From contig JBAIZL010000002.1 in the NCBI GenBank assembly GCA_036971475.1, positions 52,949,229 through 53,013,228 of the forward strand: a stretch of 64,000 bases of DNA, read 5' to 3'. The position numbers and the translations under genes were made by a program. The notes beneath the pieces are model-generated. The model made no database searches, was not told the origin of the DNA, and saw nothing but the letters and a program-made list of their open reading frames with translations. Source of the DNA: Prosapia bicincta (taxonomy: Eukaryota; Arthropoda; Insecta; Hemiptera; Cercopidae). Positions 38,841 to 50,860 of the stretch are shown piece by piece. Each line of letters starts with the position of its first letter. Position 1 is the first letter of the stretch.

Positions 38841-39909
38841 GATTAATGGGTCATGTAATCGTACTCTTACCGCATGGCGTACTCTATATAATAACATTAA
38901 CTTTATTGTTTACATGGCTAGTAATGAGCCTGAATTGAATTAAGTAGTTATTTTACTTTTTTTGTATCATTATAATTGCAGTGACATATAATAAATTAAT
39001 TAGACACATGTATATTATACTCACATAGTTGTACATGCCCTGCATGAGCTACCAGTAATGGAGGAAGAAGTATTAAAAATAAACTAAGCTTTACGAAGAA
39101 ATTCTGACTTCATATTTGTATTCAGCGCTCAAAATTACTCTCAGTATGATTTTTCTCAAATAGGACTCAGTAAATATTACACATGCAACTAAATCATTTT
39201 TATATGATAGTCATGAAACGTCCAAATTTTACTATGTTGGACATATACAAATCAATGAGTATCATAGAAAAATTGAACCGTTTTCTAACATAATTCAAAC
39301 TAGTCTGATTATGTGGCGTGTTTCAATATGTATTAAATATTTTACACTGTATTTGTCTGTAGTAATCCTAACTAATAGAAAGGTGATTTCTATTTTTAAA
39401 ATATTTTAGTTAATAGAATATTAAAATAGTAGCTTTAGCTACTTAAACTTCCAAACTCTTGCGAAAAAAATAGAAAAAATTTAATCTTTTATGATTTGCT
39501 CTAAAATAATAATATCAAATAAATATTAGCTTTAAAGTGGTTTAACGTTTACCATAAATAGTTTTACAATTGGTTTATTTCTTCCTTTTAGCTACCTTGT
39601 ATTTTATCGTTGGTTCATGACATATTAGGCCGTATTAGGATTTTATTTCTACAACTTTATGGACAAACTGAATAATCAATAAGATATTTAAAAAAATACA
39701 GGATTTGTAAACCTCAGTACTTGTCAATTTTAACCTGGATAATTAATAGTTTAATTATAAGGAAACCGTTTTATTTGAAGCTAGCAATGACCTCAAATGC
39801 ATTTTGCCAGCATGGCTTCAGATAAGTGTAAGATGTACGTACGTTGCTGCTGACGTCTTTACAAAAAACGTTAGGCAATAACTGTTTAGATAAAGTCTAT
39901 TGCAAAAAC

Positions 39910-39965
39910 CCTCATATTTATAGCACGTAAATGAAAGTGTTTTATCCTGTTTTCATATAAGGTCA
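39910..39965 (+). promoter_or_regulatory. Possible TATA region of Kazal gene
   Basis: ATTTATAGC near 39,916 and CATATAAGG near 39,955 lie 30-80 bases upstream of the exon 1 ATG (39,994). Either could act as a TATA box with a short 5' UTR. A TGACGTC half-palindrome lies about 140 bases upstream. This is weak evidence on its own. Confidence 0.25.
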
Positions 39966-39993
39966 TCTTGTGAAAGTTGGTTACTTTGTATCA

Positions 39994-40033
39994 ATGATGT
40001 TGTTGCTAAAGCTGTTCCTGTTCTTTTGTCTGT
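39994..40033 (+). CDS. Secreted Kazal protein, exon 1 (signal peptide)
   Basis: ATG at 39,994 starts MMLLLKLFLFFCL, a strong hydrophobic signal-peptide core with one Lys. The exon ends after one base of the next codon (phase 1) at a consensus donor, T|GTAAGT at 40,034. Joined to exon 2 at 55,473, the split codon becomes TGT (Cys) and the sequence runs …FCL-C-EA-IVEADN, with a plausible signal-peptidase site after CEA. Exon 2 has no ATG of its own in frame, so it needs an upstream exon like this. The link across 15.4 kb is inference from phase and content; no transcript evidence is available. Confidence 0.5.
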
Positions 40034-41779
40034 GTAAGTTGAAAACAAACATTACATTTCCTAAATATATTTACTCAGTACGTAATTAATCTATAAATAT
40101 TACTCGTTTACATTACTAACCCGTTTACGTTTTCTGTGATAAACAATCTAGAAAAATATTTAAAATTACTTATATACAAAAATATTTGGCAGTAATAATA
40201 ATAGTAAGATTATCCTTTCAGGTCTCATAAGGAATTCTAAGAGACACATGTATGTATACTCTTTTGTAAACAACTCTGGTTTCAAAAAAAATAACCATTC
40301 GTAGAACGATGAGACTATTTTCCAATACTTGAGATTCTGTTTCAGTTTCAGTTTTTTTTAGCAGAAGCAACTAAATTTGAAAGCTATTTATTTCTCAACA
40401 TTTTTCACTTAGTGATATAATATTTTATAAAATATAAAATTAAAATTAAACAACAGGTTTTAAAAACTAATTTTATGTGGGTGAAATACAAAAATAGTGT
40501 CTATTTTTTATTGGTAATAATTAAATTAATCATTTAGATTTTTAAAATATTATTTATTGAACATAACTTTACAATGAGAAACGTTTCCCTTGATTCTAGA
40601 AAATTTAAATTAATTTATTTATAATAGTGATTAAACATAATTGAAGTAAAGTTGGTTGTTCATCTATTATGGAAGTACATTAGCAGCTAGTCAGAAGACA
40701 AATATCATTATTAATTTTTTACCTATAGGCCTACTGTTTGTTCATGAAATAAATGCAAACCGCCACTGTCAGAATTACGAAAGTGTTTCTATGTATTTTT
40801 ACTATCTACGAACATAAATTGTACAAATTTCCTAAGATACTAATTTTACAAGTTATCATTTCCGAAATAACTATATACATATGGATTTATTGAAAAACTT
40901 ATTTTTTAAAAATATGTTTAAAATCTTTCAAAATTTTTTTGTTAATTAAAAATCGTGACGACACATTCGTGAATAACATATTGACCTGTGACTAGTTGGT
41001 TTTTAATTTCGACTTTTTATAGCCTTCTAATAATTTACTTGTTATCATCATTAAAGCTATCTTAACATTCAACTATGTTAATTACAAGCATTATAGTAAT
41101 GTACGCAATAAATTATTGAGCATGATGGATGTAGAAATAAAAGGTAAACTATTAGAAATAGTTTGCATCATTTCGGCGTAATATCTTCTGAATGTCTGAA
41201 ATTACAAAACATTTGTTTTTCCAAGATAGATAGAAGATACGTATGTATAATTTCTCTTAATATGCTCTGTAATTTAATTTCTGCTCAATTTAAATAAACA
41301 TTTGAATGGTCACTATTAGAATTTATATATATATATATATATATTGAGATCTAATATTTGTAATTTAAATTTTGGAATTGAGTAAATATATCAGCTGTAG
41401 ACATTGATAGATTTATTATACTCACCATCCCCTGGGATCAGAGACAATCTGAATTTAAGTTTTAAAAAATCAAACTACTCATTAATGGTTTTGTAATGAA
41501 AGAAATATAGCGTTCAAAGAACGTTAGCATGAAAGACCGTACTAAGCCTTTGTGTTTTTATAATTCCTTTGAAATTATTCATTCAGGAAAACTCCAAGCT
41601 TTGAATTTTTGATCCTTAAATATGTAAATATGTTGTGAAGTAACATTATATTCGAAACTATTTTAAAGGTAATGCTACCCATGTACAGTTTTTCTTCTAT
41701 TTTTTACTGAAATTATTTATTTTTAACACTTTATTTTTAACAATAATTTGAGTAATCTCAATTTTGGAGGAAATAAAAA

Positions 41780-41781
<2 letters not shown>

Positions 41782-41831
<50 letters not shown>
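41782..41831. repeat. (TA)n microsatellite
   Basis: About 24 TA units; a shorter run is at 41,327-41,345. Confidence 0.95.
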
Positions 41832-41835
<4 letters not shown>

Positions 41836-41979
41836 AAAACAATATAGTGTAACACTCTTAAAAATAAGGTGTTACATATAAATTCATTTATATATTTGAT
41901 TTTTATTTAATAATTATATCGTTCCAATATAAAAGAAAATATTTGTTTTATTGTTGCACATTGTGAAGCTAGCATAGAT

Positions 41980-42475
41980 AGTAGCGCCCCTAGCGGGTAA
42001 AAATGTAAAATATTGTACGAGTTAGTAACTCAGGGTAATTAACTGACATCACCTCATGTGACGTAAGCATGGTCTGATATCGCCTGATCTGATGGACCAA
42101 TCAAAAAATTCGAAATAATAACCAAGGGTGGGAAATTCCGTTGGCGTGCCCATGCAGAAGCCCCACTTCTCAAATCGTCTCCGAACGAGACAGACGTGAT
42201 GGCATTTTCGGACGTAACCTACAAATTTATAAGCTTCCAGTATTTAAAATTTAAGATGTCAAGGCCGGTACCAATATTTATTATCGCAACAAAAGAAGAC
42301 GTCAGAAGCGATTATTTATGTATTCCAAATAAGTAAAGGTTTATATCATTTTGTATAAGAGCGCTGTGATTCCAGGAGCGATGTGCAGTGATTAGTGATT
42401 CCAAAAGCCATGGGCAATGTTTAATATGTGTTAAAGTGTTTTAAAAAAAAGTAATGTGCACAACCAGGTACGTTC
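41980..42475 (+). other. GC-richer island with CCAAT and possible small ORF
   Basis: This patch is clearly richer in G and C, with several CpGs, than the DNA around it. It includes GACCAATCA near 42,095, an ATG-led 45-codon frame at 42,199-42,336 (MAFSDVTYKFISFQYLKF…), and CCAG|GTACGT near 42,466 that could be a splice donor. It could be an alternative promoter or exon, or the end of a mobile element. No family was recognised. Confidence 0.25.
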
Positions 42476-42803
42476 TAGATGATAATAAAGAAAATGTATT
42501 TTAATGTTAACTAAGTTGAAGAATGTTTAATAGATAAACGGTTAACACATGAACGGTAGAATTTGTCCTTTGAATATTAATTTCTAAAATTGGAAAACTT
42601 AAGTTACTATCTTCTCGATAAATATAATTTTAAAGGTTAATAAGTAATTAAAATGTATGGAATAATTAGCAGTAATTAAAAGTAAATTACTCGACATATT
42701 GCTGTCTTTTGTTCTACTGTAATTTGTCACTGATTAATAAATTGTATAACTTGTACTTTAAAAGCTTTTAATTTTCATTTCCCAAGTAACCTAGTCCGTT
42801 ACA

Positions 42804-42974
42804 ATAGGTTGTTCAAATACAAGAATATTTATTATTTTATATCCAAAGCTTTTCGTTGGCAAACAGTACCAACATCATCCTGTTTGCCAACGAAAAGCTT
42901 TGGATATAAAATAATAAATATTCTTGTATTTGAACAGCCTATTGTTGTTTTAAATTATTAAACAAGAAAACGTA

Positions 42975-42976
<2 letters not shown>
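42804..42976 (-). mobile_element. Fold-back element F4 with hammerhead-like core
   Basis: Perfect or near-perfect 63-bp arms (42,804-42,866 and 42,880-42,942) flank only 13 bases, followed by a tail with TTAAACAAGAAAA and then (TA)n. The minus strand of the left arm plus loop reads GGATGAT, hairpin GTTGG/CCAAC, GAAAAGC. The right arm lacks the 5' half of the hairpin, so the palindrome centre has lost one core. (TA)n is on the right side only. Confidence 0.6.
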
Positions 42977-43022
<46 letters not shown>

Positions 43023-43055
43023 TATATATTTATATATAAATATATATATATATAT

Positions 43056-43110
<55 letters not shown>
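42977..43110. repeat. (TA)n tail of F4, with interruptions
   Basis: TA runs interrupted by TTTATATT-type blocks, ending in ACACAC. Confidence 0.95.
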
Positions 43111-43112
<2 letters not shown>

Positions 43113-43427
43113 CCCGCTATCAATATGGCAGCATTTCATTTTGCAAACATATGGCAGCCACTTGAGAGAGTGAAGTATATATGTTTTTCGTCGTGTATAA
43201 TTTATTTCTAATAAACATTATACTACTCCATATACTTTAATTTCATAAAATCTTAAAAATACAAAATTGGCGACTGTCTCACTAGTCAAATGTTTAGACT
43301 GTAATTCACTGGGTGTGTGTAATCACAGTGAAAAAATAAACATTATTATGGCCCTTCTTCATTTCAGCTGGCCAATTATTTACTCAACTAACATAACTCC
43401 TGGTTGTTAGTTTTCATAAACGTGTAC

Positions 43428-45095
43428 AACTATCGAAAGCTGACGGGGATACAAGTGTGTGCCTCTACAGGAGTAGCAAAAATATCAATTAGGGTAGGAT
43501 ATCAGAACCCCAAAAAAGCTAGGAAATAATCAATTGGGGTGTTTTTAAGGATGCTGAGTCCACTACTGTGAACAAAATAAAACGGGGATGAACGGGTTGG
43601 GCTCTATGGGAGTTGTAAAGGAGTGACTTGGGGTCAAAATGAAAGAAGGCAAAAAAAACTAGAAAATGATCAGTCGGAGGGTTTTAACGGTGCTGAGTCT
43701 TTTACCGTTAACGAACGTCATAGGGATACATGGGTGATCCTCTATGGGAGTAGCAAATAATGATTTGGAGTATAAAAGTGAGAAGGCAAAACAAAGCTAG
43801 AATATGATCAATTGTAGTGTTTTGGAGGTAGCTGAGTCCAATACCGTCTTCCATATTAATCGGGAATGAACGGATGTGGCTCTACGGGAGTAGAAAATTA
43901 GTGAATTGGGGTACAATTGTCATAAGGCAAAAAACAATTGAAAATGATCATTCGGATGGGTTTTAATGGCGCCGAGTCATTCACCGTTATCGAACGTCAA
44001 TGGGGATACACGGGTGACCTTCTATGGGAGTAGCTAACGATGAATTGGGGTATAATTGTGAGAAAGCAAAACAAAGTTAGAAAATGATCAATCGTAGTGT
44101 TTTGGAGGTTGCTGAGTAATATAGCGTCTTCAATTATATAAGGGGATGCACGGGTGTGGCGCTACGGGAGTAGAAAAAGGGTCAATTGGGATAAAATTGT
44201 CAGAAGGAAAAAAAACCATGGACAATAATCACTCGGGGGATTTTAATGGTGCTTAATCTTTATCCATTATCGAACCTCATGGGGATACACGGGTGATCCT
44301 CTATGGGAGTAGCAAATGATGATTTGGAGTATAAATGTGGGAAGGCAAAACAAAGCTAGAATATGATCAATCGTAGTGTTTTGGAGGTAGCTGAGTCTAA
44401 TACCGTCTCCCATATTAATCAGAAATGCACGGATGTGGCTCTACGGGAGTAGAAAATAAGTGAATTGGGGTACAATTTTCAGAAGGCAAAAAAACAATTG
44501 AAAATGATCATTCGGATGGGTTTTAATGGCGCCGAGTCATTCACTGTTATCGAACGTCAATGGGGATACACGGGTGACCCTCTATGGGAGTAGCTAACGA
44601 TGAATTGGGGTATAATTGTGAGAAAGCAAAACAAAGTTAGAAAATGATCAATCGTAGTGTTTTGGAGGTTGCTGAGTAAAATACCGTCTTCAATATTATA
44701 AGGGGATGCACAGGTGTGGCGCTATGGGAGTAGAAAAAGGGTCAATTGGGGTAAAATAGTCAGAAGGCAAAAAAAACCATGGAAAATGATCACTCCGTGG
44801 GTTTTTATGGTGCTGAGTCTTTTACCATTATCGAACGTCATGGGGATACACGGATGATCCTCTATGGGAGTAGCAAATGATGATTTGGAGTATAAATGTG
44901 AGAAGGCAAAACAAAGCTAGAAAATGATCAATCGTAGTGTTTTGGAAGGTGCTTAGTCCAATACCGTCTTCAATATTAAACGCGGATACAATGGTGTGCC
45001 TCTACGGGACTAGAAAAAGTATGATTGGGGGTAACATTAGCAGAAGACAACATAACAAGAAAAAATGTTCACTCGGGTCTTTTAATGTTGCTGTC
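43428..45095 (+). repeat. 140-bp satellite array 1 with four-monomer higher-order repeat
   Basis: About 12 tandem monomers of about 140 bp, each with GGGGATACACGGGTG-, CTCTATGGGAGTAGC- and TGCTGAGTC-like blocks. Landmarks recur every 558-562 bp with variant-specific spelling: GGCGCCGAGTC at about 43,968 and 44,528; GTTGCTGAGTA at about 44,108 and 44,669; GTAGCTGAGTC at about 43,830 and 44,388. That is a higher-order unit of four monomers. The array is GC-richer than its flanks and is non-coding. Confidence 0.9.
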
Positions 45096-46826
45096 TATGG
45101 CTTGTAAAGTGAAACATTCAACCAAATAAGATTTTATTTTGGTATTTTTATCTTTTGGAGGAAATGAACTAGCTGAAGTAAATAGATATTATCATGAAGT
45201 AACTATCTTGGTCCCTGTCACACGATTAAAACTGATAATACTGAATGATGTGGTCATCCTTCAGAGATCGAAAATAAACATTACACAAACACGTTCATGA
45301 CGGGTTCGATTCCAGGCGCTAATTGGTCACGTGTTACAATGTGAAATTTATACCACCATTTCTCCATCTACTTACAACATACAACCACACGGGATGTCTC
45401 TTTACAATCAGTTTCGTTTCGGCTACAATAGTACATAGTTGTCTTAGAAATTGTCACATTGATTGTTACAATTCTATTATTTGTTGTTATTTTTAATATG
45501 AATTAACGAAATGAAACTTAACATATTTATTGTTTTTAATAAAAAGAAATGTTCACAAATAAATTTAAACCCTCAATTTAAGTCATTTCTTTATTTAGGT
45601 TAGTACACACGGCACTGTCTTATAAAAAGCATTAATCTCTTTTACGTATGTTTGGAAAAAAAGGGAGACACTTGCTAGATCTATGCCTTACGGGTCGCGT
45701 TCCTCGTGTCGGTTTCTTCCAGGACATTGGAAAAAATTAAAATTAATAAATCCACCGCCGCTAGGTTGCTATTTTAAAATTTCCCCGCCCCATTGAAGGT
45801 GTTCAGTGCTCTGTCGAATTTTAGGAATAGTTCTCCAGTTCTGTCAGTAAACATAGTGTCATAGTAACCAAAATACGGGAGTGCAAGTAGACGATTGTAT
45901 TGTGAATCAGCAGGTTAGGTGTAGACCGGTATCCGTCGATCCTCTGGATTGGTTACATGTTTTCAAACCCCTCAATAGATCTGCAACTAAATGAACGGTT
46001 TCATCTTTAACAATATTCAATCTAGATTTCCAGGCGTGCACTGCACGGGATAAGGGATAAAGGCTTTTTTCTTCTGAATTTCTCATTTAATTATCAGTCT
46101 TATAGTTAGTACACTAACTCCTCCTATATCCTTACTTTACGAAAGTACATTTATTCTCATTAAAATTATTTTATCTCATTGAGCTTTCTGCCACAATTTT
46201 TAAAATCTATTTCTTTCATGTTACAATGTTTCAAGAGTGTTTGCAGTTTAAGAACGATTTTGCAGAATGTTTAGACTAATTCATCGAATTTTCTTCAAGA
46301 TTTCTTCTTCAGTGTATTATAAAAATGAAAACTTCAATTTTAAGTTTTTACTGCTCGTAAAAAAATAATAAAGGATAAGTAAAGGGTTTGCATAAAGTTT
46401 ATTTACAGTAAGTTTTTAAAGTTAGGCCTATAGTAGAAAAACAACAAATATTGTATCACCTTTACCTCAGGTAGGTAACCAGAAAAATCTACCTATATTG
46501 TACATTGTAAATAAAAGAAGGCTTTTATTTGGTCGAATCTCATCTAATGTTATATTCTTGTTCACGTTGGCCCATTGAACACGTCTCTACTTTATAGGTT
46601 CAAACAAGCACAAATTACCATTTTCGAATAAAAAAATTAAACATTCAAATAATAGTATTTCTGTACTTACGACAGCCAAATGTAACAAAAAAACTGTTTT
46701 ATTTTTCTGTGAGCATATGCTTTAATAGGGTGCATATAGTATCCTATCAAGGAGTAAAATTTTCACGAAGATATGAAATTTTAGTGCCAATACCAATCAG
46801 TAGTCTATAAATATTTTACCAAGATA
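45096..46826. other. No gene seen
   Basis: Includes a GC-richer patch (45,650-46,050) with CCGCCGCTAGGTTGC and a GGTTCGATTCC at 45,303 that resembles a tRNA B box without a tRNA around it. Possibly decayed dispersed repeats. Confidence 0.4.
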
Positions 46827-48694
46827 AGGGCAAAACATTTTAAGTATTTATTCAATGATTCATGTATCATAGGTGGTTTTGTGCCAATAAAACTAGAGAG
46901 CAGTTAAGGCGGTTTAAGCAATGGTAAATATACTTCTTTACTTCTACATCTCTAAAGAATATAATATTATGTAAGGATATAGTTCTTCCCAATGTATATT
47001 GCATTGTAGCTAGTCATCACGGTGAAAAACGATTTCGGTAAGCAATGTAATTCATCTATTTTATTTATCCACCATATTTGAGTTATAAGTTATTATAGGT
47101 ACAATTGTGTTTGAGTAAAGACCTATTTTTTCTAAAAGTTCTTCTTTAACTACATTCATTAAATTTTCCTGGTAGTCGTTGTTGCCAGGTTATAAAAATT
47201 ATTTAATTCCTCCCTTAGATATGTTTCTAAAAGATGACATTTCAACTTGACTGTGATGTTACTTTCATCAAGACATGTTGAATGCACCTGAAAATATATC
47301 TGATAAGATTCAAGTATATTTTAATCTTCTTCTTTAATTCTATCTTTAACCGTATCCCTCCTGGCTCGCATATCTACAATTTGATTTATTATTATTATTA
47401 TGGTGAAAACATTTACAAATATTTTGGCGAATATAGCTGAGGAACTAGTCTTCAAAAACTAGCTGTAAAATAGCGTTATGCAGAGTGACAGAATTAAATT
47501 AGTCACTATGATGGTATTTCTTGTTAAAGAAACAAGACGTAAAAAATGACTGTTTTGTAGATTTTTTTTCACTTTAAAAAATTTCTCCTTTCTTCGGTCG
47601 ACATGTTACATACATTTTTATAGTTAGTATCAGAATGAATTTAGTTCGTTCGGCTGTGTCTAATCTCTAGACAAAGTCTGCTAATACTCAATCACTTCTC
47701 AAAACTGTCTCCTTTGTTTATATATTTTACGAATCCTACTACTAGCAATACCAGTTAATAAATAACTCCTAATTACAAACTTAATATTTCAATTTGAATA
47801 TTCTCTGTTTTTCGTTGATAGAAAATTACTTCAGTTAAGCAACCCTAACCAAGAGCTTATAAAACGTTTTGTAGTCAATCTTTAGACGTTGATAATCATA
47901 AATATTTACTACCGATGATCACGGTAATTTTTCACTATACTTTAGATTTACTGAAATTTTACTGATAATCTCGTTTCATTTTCATGGTAGGCGAACAAAA
48001 AGACTATCTACTATCAAAAAATTGGGCGTCCTGATAAAGATTACAACGGGCATCGGCTTTTTTTTAGCTATGATTGCCGACACTTAGTATGGTATTTATA
48101 TCGTATGGTATCCCCGAAAGCAAGATTCAGTACAGTAGTCTTGAAGAGCCAAGCAACATTAATTTATGTATATACTGTAATCAGTAAAGTTCTACATACG
48201 TATTTTGTATATTCTTAATTATAATATTAGGGTTCAATAGAACTCCAGTTTTTTTTCTAGTGTACAGGAAGCTATTTCCGTGTAATCCAAGTTGTTGGTA
48301 ATCCGACGGTGTCTCGGTCCCATCTACCTCGAATTATCCATGCACTACTGTATTTGTTACCTTACCAATGATCACCGTACTTAAAACAGTTTTTCATGCA
48401 ACTCTAAAGTGAGTGAAAATCCCATAGACATCAAAGTTACTCTTGGGACTAGAATATCGAGTATAGACATAATAGATTTATTACTTTGCTTATTGAAAAC
48501 GTTTTGATTCCTAGCTACACTGCAATATACATTGGGAAGAACTATATCCGACATATAATCTTCAGAGATGTAGAAATGAAGAATTTTTAATATTGACCAT
48601 TGCTTAAACCGCCTGCACTGCTCTCTAGTTTAATTAGCATATTAACACCTATGATACACGTATCCTTAAATAAGTACCTAAAATGTTTTGCCCT
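46827..48694. mobile_element. Inverted-repeat DNA element T2 (about 1.87 kb, TA target)
   Basis: Left end AGGGCAAAACATTTTA (from 46,827) is repeated inverted at the right end (…TAAAATGTTTTGCCCT, to 48,694). The arms continue about 190 bp with roughly 80 percent identity (shared TGTATCATAGGTG and ACTAGAGAGCAGT). TA flanks each end (46,825-46,826 and 48,695-48,696), consistent with a TA target duplication as in Tc1/mariner-like elements. No transposase was recognised inside, so it is non-autonomous or decayed. Confidence 0.65.
48133..48350. mobile_element. Possible pogo/Tigger-like MITE nested in T2
   Basis: The right end reads, inverted, TACAGTAGTGCATGGATAAT then TCGAGG…, resembling pogo/Tigger-type termini (CAGTA… with ATAATTCGA) next to TA. 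A left end TACAGTAGTCTTGAAGAG starts near 48,133. Only seven terminal bases agree between ends, so this is tentative. Confidence 0.3.
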
Positions 48695-48696
48695 TA

Positions 48697-50860
48697 TGGT
48701 CGTAGAATGTGTGTATATATCCACCTGTTCAATCTTTGCTACATTATTTATATATTTTTCAAACTATTTTTGAGTAATTCTGATATGGAAACATAAACAG
48801 CCGACACTCTGAAACCCATTCTGACGCGTTTGTTTACTTGATGGCAGACCAAACTTATCTTAATGTTCCGGTCAATGCATCTCATACTTTTCCCTTGGGA
48901 TTCTTAGATACTATAGGATCGATTAAGTATTTATTTTTTAACTTAACTTGCTTTTCAAATTAATTGTCATAGCATCTCTATCCAATTTTAAGAATCTAAA
49001 AGTGACTATTATTTACTATATATTGTTACAATTTGGTAACATTGCAAACATGTTATCACAAGTCTGTAAGACATGTATTAACAGATGTAACATTTAATAT
49101 GGCCTACGCCATAAGTATTCACTAAAAGTTAATACCAACGTATTCAATAAACATATTAATAAAAAAAAATATAGACTACCAGCGGCTAAAGTCGAGGATA
49201 GAAACAAAAGTTTCCGTCTTTATACGACCATTTTGACGTTGGGAGAATACCATAAATTATTTACGTTTACGCCGTATGTAAATGAGAGAAAGGGATGGAA
49301 AAGATAGAATGCAGAAAGTCATTTTTTCGGGCCTTCGTCCACGAGAGTACTTGTGGAGTGCGAGCATTTATCTTTGTTTGGCTTGGATCTATGTTTGTTT
49401 ACACCAGACAGCCTGATATCGTAATATAAACTGACAACACTGGCACAGATGTCACATTTAGGTTCTTGTATACAATACAGAGATTAACGAAAGATGATTC
49501 AGTATTTATTAACTACTACTTCAACTACCGTCCTGCAATTTCTGTCAAAATACTACTGCCGTTGTAGCTCACAGGCACGAAATGACTAAGTGTGATCTAT
49601 TGTGTGGTTTAACAATTTATCTTGCATTTACTTTATAAAAAATGTTTTTGAATATTCCGATTGCATGTGACTAGTAGGGTAAACGTAGTTTTATGGGAGC
49701 AGTCATATTTTATTTACTAATTGAAAACTGTAGTAAATAAAACCTACTGACTTTTTCGCAGTTTAGCTAAAAAGACTTATAATCGCACGATAATTAACAT
49801 ACACTAATTATTTCTTGTTCACTGATTGTACACACTTAACTTTATATAAAAGATATCATTTGACATATTATAAGCTTTATTTATAGAAACTGGCATTAAA
49901 AATAATAACTCAATTTTGACAGCAGTATTTACACAGCGGCCCAGAACATTCTAGACATATTGGCTGTACAAAGACATCTTACAAAGTGTAACTAGTCTTT
50001 CTATTTTTTGTTGGTCATTAGATACAGCATTTGAATCACTGTCTTCTTCGGCTAACCCGTCGCTGATGGTCAGGCACGATGATGGTAGTTCAAGGTTTAG
50101 CTTGGAATTTGTAGATATTGGCATAATAGGTTTTCTGGATATATATATATATATATATATAAGCTGATAAAGATAAGTCGATGAAACGATGTGGGTCAGC
50201 AAATTCTTTTTGTCGTTTATTCTAAGGTTTATAAAGGTTGAAAAAATATAAGGTCTACTTATTTATAGTTCTTTTCAATTTACGGTTATAGTACAATTTT
50301 TTTCATTAACGGATGGTTGAAAAGTAATTCCGCTGCCCCCGCTAACGATACCATCCTTTTTAAAAGAACAAAAGAAAATAACACGAAAAGAGAAGAAAAT
50401 TAATTACCCGAAGAAGAATGAGAAAACAAACATAAATGTTTAGATAGTCTAAGTAAAATTGGAAAGAAAATATATGACAATTAGGTAAACAAAATACATT
50501 TTTTTAAAAAATTAAATAAAACATTTAATTTTTATAAAATTATCAATCTGGGACAAACGGTTATCTTATCAAGTTGAATCGTTCAAGCATACAGTCTTTA
50601 AAATTCTTAAAGCACATGAACAGACTGCATTGAAACACTGCTCCAAGTTATAAAGATTAGTTTGACAGACATGAGGTAAACAAACGTGCTAGAACTGCTA
50701 TCGGAGTGCCGCCTGTTTATGTTTCCATATCACAAACATTTCTGTAAATAGTTGTAGCATAACCTCTGTCCAAGACAAGGTCGCGAACCCGACTCTTTCT
50801 GTTGGTTATGTTGCATAGTTGGAAACATGCCAATTTCGGGCGATTTATTGTCAATGGGAC
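48697..50860. other. No gene seen; inverted pair of a dispersed repeat
   Basis: 48,782-48,865 (GATATGGAAACATAAACAG…CGTTTGTTTAC) recurs inverted at about 50,640-50,735. (TA)n at 50,139-50,162. No coding feature is supported. Confidence 0.45.

Noticed and set aside
45301..45315. GGTTCGATTCC, a tRNA B-box match
   Set aside because: No A box, no cloverleaf arms and no acceptor stem around it.
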